A DNA stretch of 64,000 nt from assembly GCF_901933205.1 (NCBI RefSeq), contig NC_044572.1:34441501-34505500 (forward strand). The letters are read 5' to 3'. Source of the DNA: Camarhynchus parvulus. Taxonomy: Eukaryota > Chordata > Aves > Passeriformes > Thraupidae. Below are positions 14,019 through 26,416 of the stretch, piece after piece (position 1 is the first letter of the stretch; every line of letters begins with the position of its first letter). The notes beneath the pieces are model-generated. The model worked only from the letters and a program-made list of their open reading frames with translations. It had not been told where the DNA came from and ran no database searches. The position numbers and the translations under genes are program-made.

Positions 14019-14070
14019 TATAAGTCCCCAAGCTATAACTATAGTTATATAACTATATAAGTCCCCAAGC
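14019..14070. repeat. 15-bp direct repeats flanking an AT palindrome (37-bp period)
   Basis: TATAAGTCCCCAAGC occurs at 14019-14033 and again, identical, at 14056-14070. The 22 bp between them contain overlapping perfect palindromes: ATAACTATAGTTAT at 14034-14047 and ATAGTTATATAACTAT at 14042-14057. It can be read as a 37-bp tandem duplication, or as a small cruciform-prone insertion bounded by a 15-bp duplication. There is no coding content. Confidence 0.9.
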
Positions 14071-14834
14071 CCAGAACAATCGCTGACTACTTGAGTTAAT
14101 CTTTGTTGTCCTTCTCCTCTTCCCATTTCAATGCTATATAAATATAGAGCTGGGTCTAGTGTAGAACACAAATTACACAGGCATTCAGATTTGTGTTACA
14201 TGACCTTCTTGGCAGTGAAGTTGTTTTTGTCTTGAGGGCTGAGGGGAGTATAAGAGTTTATTCTGTTGTTGAGTTCATGCACTTCAACTTCCCATAGCGC
14301 ACAGTCAGAGACAGCACTGCAGTCTGAATATTACAGATAAGCAAATTAATTTTTGCACCTAAAAAGACCCTAGAGAGGATTAGTAGGCTTGTGAGACACT
14401 GACTCAAACTGGGTCTCAAGCATCCTTGTTCACATCTTAGCTTTGTTGCAATCTTTATATTTCCTGTGCTGGGCAGGTCACTGAGAATAGGGACATTTCT
14501 ATCTGGAGGTGTAATTGCAGCTTGGACTTACTTATGTGGGCTAACTTTAAATTAGCTCAGTCAGTTGTGACTGTTTGAGAATGGCAGGTTGAACTTCAGT
14601 GCACTGCCATAATCCCTTTGGGTTTGTGAATAGACATTCAGTAGGTAACACTTGTGAGTTAAGTGTTTTGCACTGCAATATTTACTATTGTGCATAAAAC
14701 CTAAGGAAGAAACTTTAAAGGTTTGACCTGGTGTAGGCTGCAATGTGAATAGTATTTTAGGACTACAATGGATTTGTTCAGTTTGTTCTGCAGTTCCCAA
14801 CTGTGTTAGGGAAATATAAATATTATTCTTGTCC
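14071..14834. other. Intergenic DNA, nothing recognisable
   Basis: No exon, RNA gene or classifiable repeat is visible. The minus-strand frame at 14561-14800 has no recognisable motif. Confidence 0.5.
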
Positions 14835-14925
14835 AGGCTTTTGTCTGTCTTGTCTACTTAGACTGTGACCTCTTTGGGGCAGGAAATGTCTTTTATTTAA
14901 TGTTTATACAGCAAATAAGCCTTGG
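14835..14925 (+). repeat. Ancient MIR/L2- or L3-type repeat fragment
   Basis: The sequence 'agactgtgacctctttggggcag' interrupted only by small changes, then 'aaatgtcttttatttaatg' and 'atacagca', follows a widely conserved amniote repeat end ('gactgtaagctcttt-ggggcaggg-...-gtacagc'). An upstream 'ttgtctgtcttgtctactta' fits the same element. Its presence indicates old, slowly evolving sequence. The exact family cannot be settled by eye. Confidence 0.5.
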
Positions 14926-17531
14926 ATCTTCGTTGTGATTTGGAGCAGTTATTGAAGTTATGGAGCCACCTCTTGTCTCCATCTGATAGCGTGTTGTTTC
15001 ATGAGTCTCCTGCATGAAGCTTTTGATGGGACATTTTGCTGAGTTCTCTTCTGCATGGAAGAAAGCCAGACAAACAGAAACCATCCTCAGGTTTCTCAGG
15101 TTGTGTGCTTCTTTTAATTGTCTTTTCTTTTGCATAGTTCTGAAGCAGTGCTTTGGACACTAGGAAAAAGCATTAAAATATAAATTAATAATGGAAAATA
15201 ATATTGCTTTGTTTATGTTTGGTGTTCCAGGAAAAATTAATAAACCCCACTGTGTGTGTAATGCCCACTGTCTTCTCTTCTCTACCTTCTGTAACAAAGC
15301 CCTTGTTTAATCAGTAAGTGATATCTTTATATAATCAAACAGGACCAATTGCCAACTGTCAGATTTCTATTTTGATTAGAAGAAAAATGTTTATGGTCTG
15401 GCCCAAAATGCATGCTATTCTAAATAGTTCCTATTTATTTACCAGTTAGATATTCTTTGTGTATGTTATTGTTGTTGACCGAGGTAGAAAAGAAAAACAG
15501 TGTTGAAAGTTTCCATTTTCGCTATTTATGAGAAGAGGAATTCAAAAGTATTGGCATCATAAATCACCAGAGACAAGTGAAATGTGTTATTCAGTACATT
15601 ATAATGTTGTAACTTTGCCGTTGGAAACAGTTGCTTAGCTAGGGATAGAAATCTGTGCAAGCCACAGGTTATGGTAGATGGGCAATGACAAAAGGTCTGA
15701 CTTTATGGCTGATCATTTGCGTTGCAAATGGTTTAGAGCAGACTCAGAGCTGGACAGGCTTGGGTCAAATTGAATGAGCTGGTGTCCACCCATGGCTGCA
15801 CCTTTTGTTGGAAGGATGGGTGAGCATAAACATTTAACAAAATGCTTCAGTTGAAACTGCTGTCCAAAGCAGGGGCACATTTGCCAGGTACTGTACGTTT
15901 CAGCTTCAGGAAAAAACTCGAGCCAAGGCATGGATTTAGGATGTGTGCAAGGGCATGGATATTTAAAGTCAGCACAGCTGTTGGTATCAGTGTAAGCTGT
16001 GCTTGCTCACAGTGGTTGCTCTGTGCATGTAATATGCTGGAGATTCATTTTGCACAGAGATAGTATTTGGTACTAACAGGGGTTCCCTTTTCCTGGGCAC
16101 TTGTAAGGGATCTATGAACCAGTGCTTTGATTGCAGAGTAGTCCAGGATAATGTACTTCAGTTGCAGGAAAGACAAAACAACTCTTTTTCCTTATTATTT
16201 TAGAAGAGAAAGATAAAGTTCAGGACTGGCCATCTCTGGAGTTTACTGTTATACTTTCTGTGCTGTTACTTTCAACTGTTATTAGTTCTGTAAGGTGATG
16301 TACACCAACAAATTCAGTAACACCATCCTTGTATTAATCCTTGTCCATAACACTTTTAATGAAATTCTAGAATGAGAAAACTTACTGCAGGGCCAGTTCT
16401 TTATTCCATTCACTACTCTTTGTTTGTTGTTTTGGGGATTCTAGAAATGAGAACATTACACTGTGATATGTTAATGCTGCTGGAAAGGGCCATGAAGATT
16501 GCTTACCAGGAATATTTGCTGTAACTTTCTTCAGATGATAAAGTCTGACCTTGCTGAGTTCTCCTTACTTTTCCAACGGGTTCTTATGATGTCTTTGTTA
16601 TTCAAAAAAAGCTAATTAAGTTTGTTATGCTATTTCAAAATAGGCAGAATGAATGTATTTTAGGATCATCCATATTTTGGAATGTTCTCAAAACATCTAA
16701 ATTAAATGTCTTGCTACACAAGGCTATAGAATTGTTACAGAAGGTTGACACTCTGGGCTAAGTCCTTGACTCTCCTCAAAATATTGAAAGAAATGATTTG
16801 CAAAACTTTTTTTATAGTGTTGTCCTCTGTGTAAAGCAAAGTAGAACATTCTTTTTACTTGCTTTTTATTATGCTTGCAAGTCTGAAGCCAGCAGTACGT
16901 TTTTTTTTTTTCCATGTGTTTCCTTTTCTTCTTTGTTTATTGCTTAAACTCAAAATGGAATACCAAATCTAAAAAAATCTTAGAGTAGAAGGAAACATTT
17001 CATGTCCAGGATTTGCTAAAACATGATGAATTTCAGAGCAACTTTGAAGCAAATGTCATTATTTTAGAAGAATGATTACTTAGCACATTTATTTATTAAA
17101 TGTATCTGTGCCATATTAATCTAAAACATAGTACTGCTATAAATTTGCTATAAAAACTGACAGGCACTGTTAGCATAGATGAATCTTACTCACAAAGCAG
17201 AAACAGAAATAAGAATTTCGTGGTGTCTCACACTGATTATGACCCATATTAACCTGTTTTACTGTCCTCTGAGAAGACTGAGCATCTATGATGCCTGGTG
17301 CTGTTTTGTGGGACACAGTAACCTGCTGAAAGACAGCAATTAACAGGTACATGGAGTAACTTCATACATTGCTCCAGGTCATGCCACAGGTCCCCTACTC
17401 TGCCTTTTGCTGACAGTTACTTGCTGGGGAAAATGGTGTTACCTACACGTAAGCTCTGCAATACTTGGATACTGTGAAGCTATGACTGCTACACTTTAGA
17501 ACCTTTACTTAAAAAAAAAGAAAAAAGTGGG

Positions 17532-17559
17532 GTTTGTGTTTGTTTGTTTGTTTGTTTTT
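17532..17559 (+). repeat. (TTTG)n microsatellite
   Basis: Short imperfect run of about six TTTG units, immediately after an A-rich stretch. Confidence 0.9.
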
Positions 17560-18433
17560 AAATAAGGCTCCTGGTGATGTGCAGCCCTTCACATTATCTT
17601 CTTGTACATTGTGACCATGCCAGTGAGTGTATTGAACAAACAAAATCAGTCACCCTAAAACTGGAATAAAAGCAAAAACAGTCTTGTAGAGGAAGTAGTG
17701 CTTCAATTGGTACATTATTAATGGGTGTTTAACTAACATAGTTATATAGTTATATAACATATATCAATATTAATCTATCTTTGACGGATTAATTTACAGT
17801 GCACATATAGAAAGTTGCAACAGTCTTGCCTGCTGATTCTGTAATAACTTTTAAGACCCATTATGCAAACCTGATTTTTTTAATGGAGAAAATAAGTTTT
17901 TAATACCTAAACAGCATGGGTTAGCAATCTGCTGGAAAGAGGATTCAGTAAAAATCCAAACTTCCTTCTTGTCTTAACCCATCCTGAGCCATTCAGAGAA
18001 AGCAATCCTGGGACAGGCTTTGAAGGTGCTCATGTCCCATGCAAAGACAATATTGCTTCTCTGTGTAACTGGTCTGCTAAGGCATCTAACTAAGCAGATC
18101 CCCCAAAAATGCTCTTTTAGTTTTAAAATGGAGCTTAGCCAAAGTCTGCATCCTTTTTAGTCAACAACTGTTAGCTTTTGATATATGTCTGCAGTATTTA
18201 CAGTTTTTGCATGACCAAATGTTTTCAGGCTTAACGAAACCCACACTCTTCTCTAGTGTCTATGGATTGTCCAGGTCTAACATTTCAAAGGTTTGCAAGA
18301 TCCTCTCCTTATGTCTCTGAGGATATAAATAGCATTCAGCTTAATTAACATCAGCAAAGTCATGTTGAAAATAGATTTGCTCTGTTACTGGCTTTCTCAG
18401 TTGCTTAATTTCAAGATGTTAAGCTTTCCAAAA

Positions 18434-18478
18434 TAATTATATCTATATATATTTACAAATATATATATTATATTTTTT
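18434..18478. repeat. AT-rich low-complexity tract
   Basis: Alternating TA dinucleotides broken by 'tttacaaat'. It contains no gene. Confidence 0.8.
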
Positions 18479-18719
18479 AGGGATGAGAAATGTCTTCCTG
18501 TTTCTCAATAGAGAGGAATTGTTTCAAATCAAAAGTTCATTTTATTGGTGAGAAAGCAGTGAGGAAGTGAAGTTATTGCTATGATGGACTAAGGACATAA
18601 AGCAGGTTAGGCCATATATAGCAGCTGGTATAATCCAAATACCACCCTGCAAATCCATGTTTGCTTCTTTTTGTAGCACCATTTAGTAGAGAATAGGGAA
18701 AAAAATCCTAATTCTCAAG

Positions 18720-19040
18720 GCAAACGTGAAGAGCTTGCACTACAACCGTGACAGCGCAGCTCAGGACAGAGGGCTGGGCAGTCTCGAGTCTGGCTACAGT
18801 AAATGCCAGGCCACATCTCATCATAATTAAAACCATTTTGGAAGCTGCTTCCAATTACGACAGCTGCAGTCACACCATGTTCCTCCCCATGCCCACAGCC
18901 CCTCCTGGTCGCAGAGGAGAAGAGTTGCCCCTGGAGCAGCTCCACGCACACCCACAAACCCTTCAGCTGCGGCACGGGAGGAGGGAACTTTCTCCTGCAG
19001 TTGTCACTGGCACTTGCAACCGAAAGGTTGCTTAGGAGGC
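18720..19040. promoter_or_regulatory. Candidate conserved non-coding element (enhancer-like)
   Basis: This block is clearly richer in GC and CpG than its flanks. It carries clustered developmental factor motifs, including a homeodomain core TAATTA (18824-18829) and the E-box CAGCTG (18861-18866). Frames of about 95-115 codons are open on both strands at once, which fits local base composition rather than a gene, and neither peptide is recognisable. That it is a regulatory element is inference from composition and motifs only. Confidence 0.25.
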
Positions 19041-19099
19041 AAGTGCTCTGGTTTCCCAAAAGCAGGCTTAAAAGGCTGTAGGGTATGTTTTCAAAGCAG

Positions 19100-19172
19100 G
19101 ATTTCAGCCATGTGACTCATTAATGTCAATGGGAATCATGTTGTTAAAACTTTGTGCAGTGCTTTGAAAATG
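19100..19172. repeat. Possible ancient sauropsid palindromic repeat
   Basis: 'tgactcattaatgtcaatgg' followed by 'gaatcatgttgttaaaa' and 'gtgcagtgctttgaaaatg' resembles a family of very old repeats with a 'cattgacttcaatgggact' core and an 'agtgctttgc' end. The match is by eye and imperfect. Confidence 0.4.
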
Positions 19173-21149
19173 TATCCCTGTATGTCAATTTTCTTTTCTA
19201 GGCAAAATTATCAAAAACAGACCTTGTGGGCTGTTTTTTTAAATGAAGCTTTTCAGTATTATATGCTAATAAATCAACGATTTAGCAGGCTTGATCTGCT
19301 CTCATTCCATCCCACTCCATCTCCACTTTCCATTTTATCATTGACTTTGATTTTATACAGAGTTATAGTAGCGTATAGTTTCTGCAGACATTGCCTGGAG
19401 GAAGACAACTGCAACATTTCAGGCCCTGGATTGCAAATTGTGTGGAAAGCAACAATGGTGCTATAAAGGGATAATAGTATTTGTTGCATCATTTCAAATA
19501 TAAAGTAGAATCAGTAAGGAAAAGACCTATATTTAGATTCTTTTAATTACAGTTTTCATTAGCAAAGTGCAACAAATCAACCCTTACTTATTAAAAAATA
19601 ATTAGGTTGAAGGATTCAGAATAACCTTTTCAGAGTAACTCTGGGATCTACTAATAACAAAATATCAGATGGAAAGACTATGTGCTTAGCAAAAAAGCAA
19701 ACTAATATAATGAGATCTCTGATTTCTTGGAAAGAATTATACTTCCTTTTACTCCATTGAATACAGATAGAATTACCCTGAAATGCCTGCAAGCTTGAAC
19801 TACAACAGAGGGATGATTTGTGCATTCCTGCTAGCTGCGTTTTGTATTTAGTCACTGATATGTTTTACTGGAGCAGCAGGAAGGTGAATCATTACTGTGT
19901 GCTCCAAAACTGTTCACCTTTAGATCACCAACTCATGTCTGTCCTGGCAACTACATCTTCACTTGAATAAATCTCTGGAATAAAATGATTGCTGTCTGTA
20001 TGGATAGTCTACCATATGATTCTGTAGTTCTGTTTCTCAGCCAGCAGCTGTTCCATGCAGTAATTGGTCTTTTGCAAGTCTTAGCAAAGACACAAGACTA
20101 GAATTGCATTCTCTTTTTTTCTCTCAAGTCACTGTTGTGGAAAGTTTGGGGTTAGTATTGTTAAGAAAGCTTGCATGCTGCTGCTTTGTGACTGTACATG
20201 GCCGCTAGTAGTCCATCAGCAGAAATGTCTCCTAGATAATGTGAGTTGAAAATAACAGAGATGTCTCTTCATGATTGCAAATAAAAGAATAAGGAACTGC
20301 CAGAATTCTCCAGATATCCAGACACAGGTAGATGGAATTACTCCTAGAGAGCATAAAGAAAGTGCACCCATCTGCTTACCTGGTTACTTTTATCTTCATT
20401 CTTCCTTTCCATAAAGATGTCACAGTATTGTCCACTCTCCTATGTTCCTTACCTTTCTGATAATGCTGAGTCCTAGCATTATCAGGTTATGTCTTAGCTT
20501 AAAAGGGTAGGAGTATTTTATTCAGTGATAATTCCGTGTAATGATGGTCTCCTATGTTCCAAGAGCTTAAAGCATGCTCTTTTTTAATGACTTCACAGAA
20601 TGTGGCATAGTGCCATTGAGAAGTGGACATCTGCATTATAACATCAAATGCAAGGTTACCACAAGGGTTACTTTGAGAGAGAGACAAGTTCCAGCACAGT
20701 TTCCAGTAGTCACATTTCTTCCTTTTTTACTTACAATTTTTTTCCCCCTGGCATACAAAAGCCTTTTAATATGCTTGTCTTGAATTGTTTGGGAAAGTTT
20801 AACTTCTGGACTGTCTAGCATTGAAAGTCATTTGGATTTTGGGGGAAGACAGAACTCTGTTCTGTACCTGATAGTCAGTAGTCATTCAAAGTGTAATGCT
20901 TAGGAAAAAGCCTCAGATGCAAAAGTTACTTTAGTTTGTTGTTTTATCTCATGGTCAGCAGCAGTTACTTCAATGTAAATCCTAAAAATGAGAGAGAAAG
21001 TGAGAGCAGATACCTTTAGATTCAGCATGAACAGCACTGTGAAAACTTGAAACTCAGCTCAAGTTCAACAAAGTAGGGTTTGTATGCCTTTCTCTCATCA
21101 CTCATATTATTGGTAAGGAAATAATTTCTCAGTTTCCATGACACTTCTC

Positions 21150-21226
21150 TAAAGCTCAAGGCACTCTAGGAACATGGTTGTGCTCTATAAACTATGCAGG
21201 TGGAAAAACTGGCACATGGAGAGGTC
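21150..21226 (+). repeat. Possible MIR-type ancient repeat fragment
   Basis: 'caaggcactctaggaac' and, 40 bp on, 'aaaaactggcacatggagagg' are reminiscent of the 'ggggaaactgaggcacagagagg' core of old amniote SINEs. It is short and diverged; random similarity is possible. Confidence 0.3.
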
Positions 21227-24200
21227 TGTCTTCCGTCATGCTGCTCTGAAGTCCCACCTATCCCTGCTGCCCTTGTTAGCATTGTGGTTCTTGCCCTTCC
21301 TCTACTAGCAAGGCATTAATTTTGCTCTCTGCAGAACACTGAAAGCTCTTACAGAGAGATTAAAAAGTATTTAGGTTTGGATACCATGGTGATAAATGTA
21401 ATACAAAACTTTAGTGAAAGAATGAGTGCTGTGTTTCTAAAAGTTAGGATTTGGGTGTGTTTTACAAGGTACCAACAAAAGAAATTGTAATAAATTTCTA
21501 TGTGCAAGGGTAGTAAAGTCACTTTTCTAAACTAAGTTGATATACTATGAATCTCATTAGAACCATTTATGTTATAATTAAGTAATCTTAATAAAACACT
21601 TGCTACATTGAGAATGGGAGAATTTTATTTCTATTATGAAAATGCTAGATAGTTTTACATACTCTTTGTGTGAGAACATGAAAGGGGAGCTCTAGAAATG
21701 ACAAAAATATGTATATTTTTTTCTTAACCCTGTTACCCAGTACATTTTCATACTTTCACCAGGTGGACATGCTGCCTTATTGCCTGCTTTTCCAAAGATG
21801 TGTAGCTTTAGTCTCCAACACTCAAGGTAAAGCAAAATATGTGAATCTCCAGTAAGATACTGGAAAAGCCATGTTCTATCTAATTAAGCCCAGTTCATAA
21901 AATCCACCGTTTCCTAAGTCTTTTCAAGAGTTTAATGGACTGCTGCTTCTCATATACTCCTCCTCTTGACATAACAAGAAATATACACCACCTTATGTAT
22001 CTATTATCTACGTAACTTCAGATTATATCTGGAGTTTGTTTTCCATTTTTCTGTCTGTTGGAGGTAGCAAAACATCTTTTGTACTTATCCTCTGAATTTA
22101 AAGACTTCATTCCTACTAAGATCTGAAAGCAGCTGAAAGCTGACAAACTCATTCGCTGATGATCATGGTGTTTCCCCTTGAATCTGGGTGTGTAATAACC
22201 AAATTACTCCTAATAACATATGACTGGGGTGATACAGAAATTGAATAAGCAGGCTGAGGACCATCACAGTTCAATAACCCAAGAGCTTACTCTACCATAC
22301 CTGCACAGGTTCTTAACCTGCCCCAGGGTCCTCTTTTGAGAGTGCAGCTGGAGAGTGAACACTGGACCTGTGATCACTGTGTTGACAGACGGAGATCTGT
22401 GCTCTGGATCCATCACATTAATTGCTTTGGAGGTTTCAGGATTGTCTTAGAAGAACTGAATTGCTCTTGTAGCTGCATGATCAGTTTGAGCTGGGCATGC
22501 CAGCTAGACTGTGAGTTTGATCAAAAGCATGAAACAGAGCAGCAGGTGGAAAGACTGACACCAGACATTTCAGTGATAATCCATTAGTTCTGTATTCTAA
22601 CCTATTACGGAAAGAATTGTAATAGGTGCTGAGCTAAGTCAACTTGTTTATAGAGAAAATAACCAAAAGGGAAAAATAACTCAAGATCAGTCACTCTGGC
22701 AAATTCAGTTTAACCTCAATTAATGGAAAACGTGGAAAAGCCTGATGTGCTCCCACACCTTGAAGCTTTGCAACCCACAGACCCACAGGTCTGCCAAGGT
22801 CTGGCACTTTGCCTGGACTAATAAACTCTCTGACAAGCATGAGCACTGGGGATCTGTGTGCTGAGATACCCTTGTGGCTCATGTCTGGCAGAGCTTAATG
22901 AGTCAGGTTCAGCATCGTGTGAGAGCAGCTGCACAACTGCTGGACCTGGTCCCAGAGCTGGCTCAAAGTTTCTCAACAGCATAATGACTCAGACTTGAAG
23001 TGGTGGGTGAGAAATTTTGGAGCAGGTAAAGGAGAATGGGGGAGGAAAATTATTTTGGAACAGTTATTAGGGATTTTGTAGCGCTGTTTATGGAGAAGCA
23101 ACAAAATTTTTGCATTATGATTTTGCCAAGGGAATGGACTGAGTGGAGTGAGCTGTGCTTTGAGCTGATGAGTCCATTAAAGACCTGACATACTTTGGGG
23201 ATTATAAAAAGCTTTCTCTTCATACCCCTACTTCTGGAATCCCCTTGTCGTTTTCTTTTGTGAGTGTGAAGCCTCCTTGTCCTAGGTCTGCCTTCTGGAA
23301 GGAACATGGATCCTCTCTTCTCCCTTCTCATGCAGTCTCCCACTCTGAGCCCACCCTACACAGGCAATCACTTCTCCTCTGATGTGGGAGGAAGTCCAGG
23401 AAAGATACTAAGGGGAAGGAAGTCTTGATTTTGAAGCCATTGTTGAGATCCTGGAAAAGCCCTGGGAAGGTCACAGACCCTGCTGCTCCTGAGTAGACAT
23501 CCTGGTCCAGCCTCAGCCCCTGACTGTCCCCAGGGAGGTGCCTCGTGCCTGGGGCTAGGGCTGTCCCCACTGTCCCCCCAGCTGCTTCGCTTCTGGCTGG
23601 GGTGGTGGGATGGGACTAAACAAGCTGCAGTAACTTATCACTTGCGTTTCTTATTCTTATCCCTCTGTAACAGCGATGTAACTCTAGACTGTATGCCTTG
23701 CACTGGTTGAAAATATCTTTTAAATGGAAATTAATCAATTTTATGGCATTTTTCTAAATCAAAGTGGAAAAATTATGGAGTCAAATTCAGGATTATCTCA
23801 GATTTCAGTAGCTACAATACTTACAATATTTCTAGACACTCATGAAATCAGCCATGGTTGTTGCCTTATACTTTTTTTTGAGTCAACCTTCTATTTTTCT
23901 TTTAGGTTTCATAAAACTTGGTGTCTTTCCCCCCATATTTTACTTCTTATGCAAGACTTCTTTCCCACCCATAATCTTAATTTATTTCTTTTCACCTAGA
24001 TTTCATTGGCTGTGTCGGGGTGCATTAATTCTTCTGCAAATATTTTTAAGGTGTAATTTTTAACAGTTTAATCTTGTTATATACATGTTTTTTCATCTTA
24101 AATATTAGTAAGCGAGGCAAATAAATAAAGGCAGGGAGCAACATTTGTAGCAAAAGTTCACTGCTTGCTCAAAAATGTTGGAAAGTAATTAGTACTGTTG

Positions 24201-26385
24201 CAGAAATTTGTTGAGCAAGTCTCAGAGTCCTTGTAGCTGCCGAGAGCAGGGTAAATGAAACTGAGTCCTTTGGAAAAGGTGAGCACAAGGTCAGCAGGCC
24301 ATAGACATCCCACTCTGACTCCATAAGGACTGGAGTTTAAGATGAAATGTCACTTCACCTGTAGATATTACATTCATTTGTATTTTAAAATGTTTTTTCT
24401 ACTTTTGTTGCTGTCTCCTTTGTTTCTTCTCACTTTCTTCCATTTCCTATTTCTTGCGCCATTTGCTCCTTTGTTCCATCGGCTGTCTTTCTCCACCTTG
24501 CTCTCCTGGCTGATCGCTGCCAGAGATAAAGGCCCACATGAAGCTTGATACAAGCACAAAAGAATATTGATTTTGTTATTAGTCACTAAGGTATGAATAT
24601 ATTCCAGTTCTCATGAAGACAGTTTTCACACATCTGACTCACTGGGGGACAATGCTGCAAGTAATTGAAATAATGAAGGTTTTGGTCTAGTTGCTGTGTG
24701 AATTGAGCTGCATAATTTCACTTATTTTATTTTCTATTCCAGTTTATTCTTTGTGTGCATGTGTGTGTGTTAATTTTACCAATCTGGTTTTGTTTCAGGT
24801 GCCTCTGAGTACCATTTTCACTAATGGTGTTATTACATTTAAGTTCTTTCCCCATATTTCATGAAAACTACCAGCCAAAAGATCAAAAGCTTTTCTGTGA
24901 AAAACAGATTGTTTAAACAGCTGAAATAGTTCTTACATGTGTCTGCATCTACTGTAGATTTCTATGAAGTACTAAGTATCACACATTTAGGCATCTGCCA
25001 TCTTCGAAGTGATTTCTGAGTAATGGATGTGAACGAGTCAGCTCTTCAGATAGCAACTTTCCATAACTGTATTCAATTTTGGGAGTGCTGTTATTTGATA
25101 CTGCTTCTTTTTCTGGTAAATTTTATTTCTAAATTTCATTTTCACTATATTTCTTTTTATACCATTTCCATTATTTATCCCAAGGGACAAACCAAGACAA
25201 GTACTTTTGAAATACGAATAACACAGAAACTACATTTGTATTCTTCTTAAGCTGGGGTTTATATCTTCTCTCACAAATAATGGAAATTCATAGCAATAAG
25301 CTCATCTGAGCTCAAGATGAATGGAAAAACATTCCATCAACTTCAGAAAATTTTGAATCAGGACTTGTGCTGTGTTCTTTGGAGTATCAATGAACCATTT
25401 GTGCTTTAAAATATTTCTGTAATTTTTCTTTTCTTGCATTTGTCTTTCTGTTTTCTTTCTGAATTTTTGGCTTCAGAAGGTACTACAGGTGAATTGTATA
25501 TGAAGAAAGCTCACTTCAACAATTTTAAGTTTACTACCTTTTGTTTTTTTCACTGATTGCCTACCTAGATATGTATAATGCAAACTAGTGTCTGAGTTAT
25601 CTTTTTTTTCATAGATGTCTGGTATTTTCTAATCATGGCATGTAGTTAGTTTTATCTTTGAAGCTGACATCTCCAATATTTTCAAGGTCTCTCATGGATA
25701 TTTCCATGTCCTTTTCTGCTTCCAGTTTTAAATTCCATCTAATTTTGCAATACCTTTATTGACATGGCATTCATACTACTGATTTATTTGTGGAAGAGTG
25801 TGAACTCCTGATATAAATAATGGCATCATTCATATGGCAGTATTTCTATCACCTTTTCTTTTACATTCTATTACCTTTTGTTTCCTTTTTTAACCTTATC
25901 TGGGCACTGACGTTACTTGCCTGTCCAGAGTAATGTCTGTGTCCCTCTATTTGAATAAAACTGTCAATTTAGAACCCACAGTCTTTAAGGAATTATTTTA
26001 AAATCTGTCTACCCACACATAGTGGGCTGTCTTCCAAAATTCCTTAATTGTTCTTTTATTTACTGCTTAAGAGGCTCTAAAATATGTTTAAAGTTTCTCA
26101 CAATAACTGGTCGACAAACCTCCTGAGCTGGTGGGAAGAACTTACTCCAGAGGGAGGAAGAATGTTTTGTTCTCTGTAGGTTAAGAAGTTTTCCAATGGT
26201 GTTATGTATGAGGGTGGTAGTGCTGCACTCAGTTCCAATTCAGTGTATTCTTCTCTCAGATGTTAAAATAAACATTGTTTTAAGTCAGCAATAGTTTATT
26301 TTTTAAAAGTTTGCTTGCAGTGGGGGAAAAGAAGAAGTAAAGACACCTGAACATGAAGGTCTTCATTTGTGTACAGATCTCTAAT

Positions 26386-26416
26386 TAAAACAAAACAAAC
26401 AAAACAAAACAAAAAC
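26386..26416 (+). repeat. (CAAAA)n simple repeat
   Basis: Run of CAAAA/CAAA units in an AT-rich context. Confidence 0.9.

Larger units (their letters stand above)
14926..18719. other. Gene-poor AT-rich DNA with simple repeats
   Basis: No coding or RNA gene is visible. It contains a TTTG tetranucleotide run (listed separately) and an AT-only tract (18434-18478). The minus-strand frames at about 14.9-15.1, 15.7-15.9 and 16.7-17.35 kb have no recognisable motif. Confidence 0.55.

Noticed and set aside
22690..22900. LTR-like R/U5 segment with 'aataaactctctgacaagca'
   Set aside because: Only a vague resemblance; no boundaries or coding remains of a retrovirus are visible nearby.
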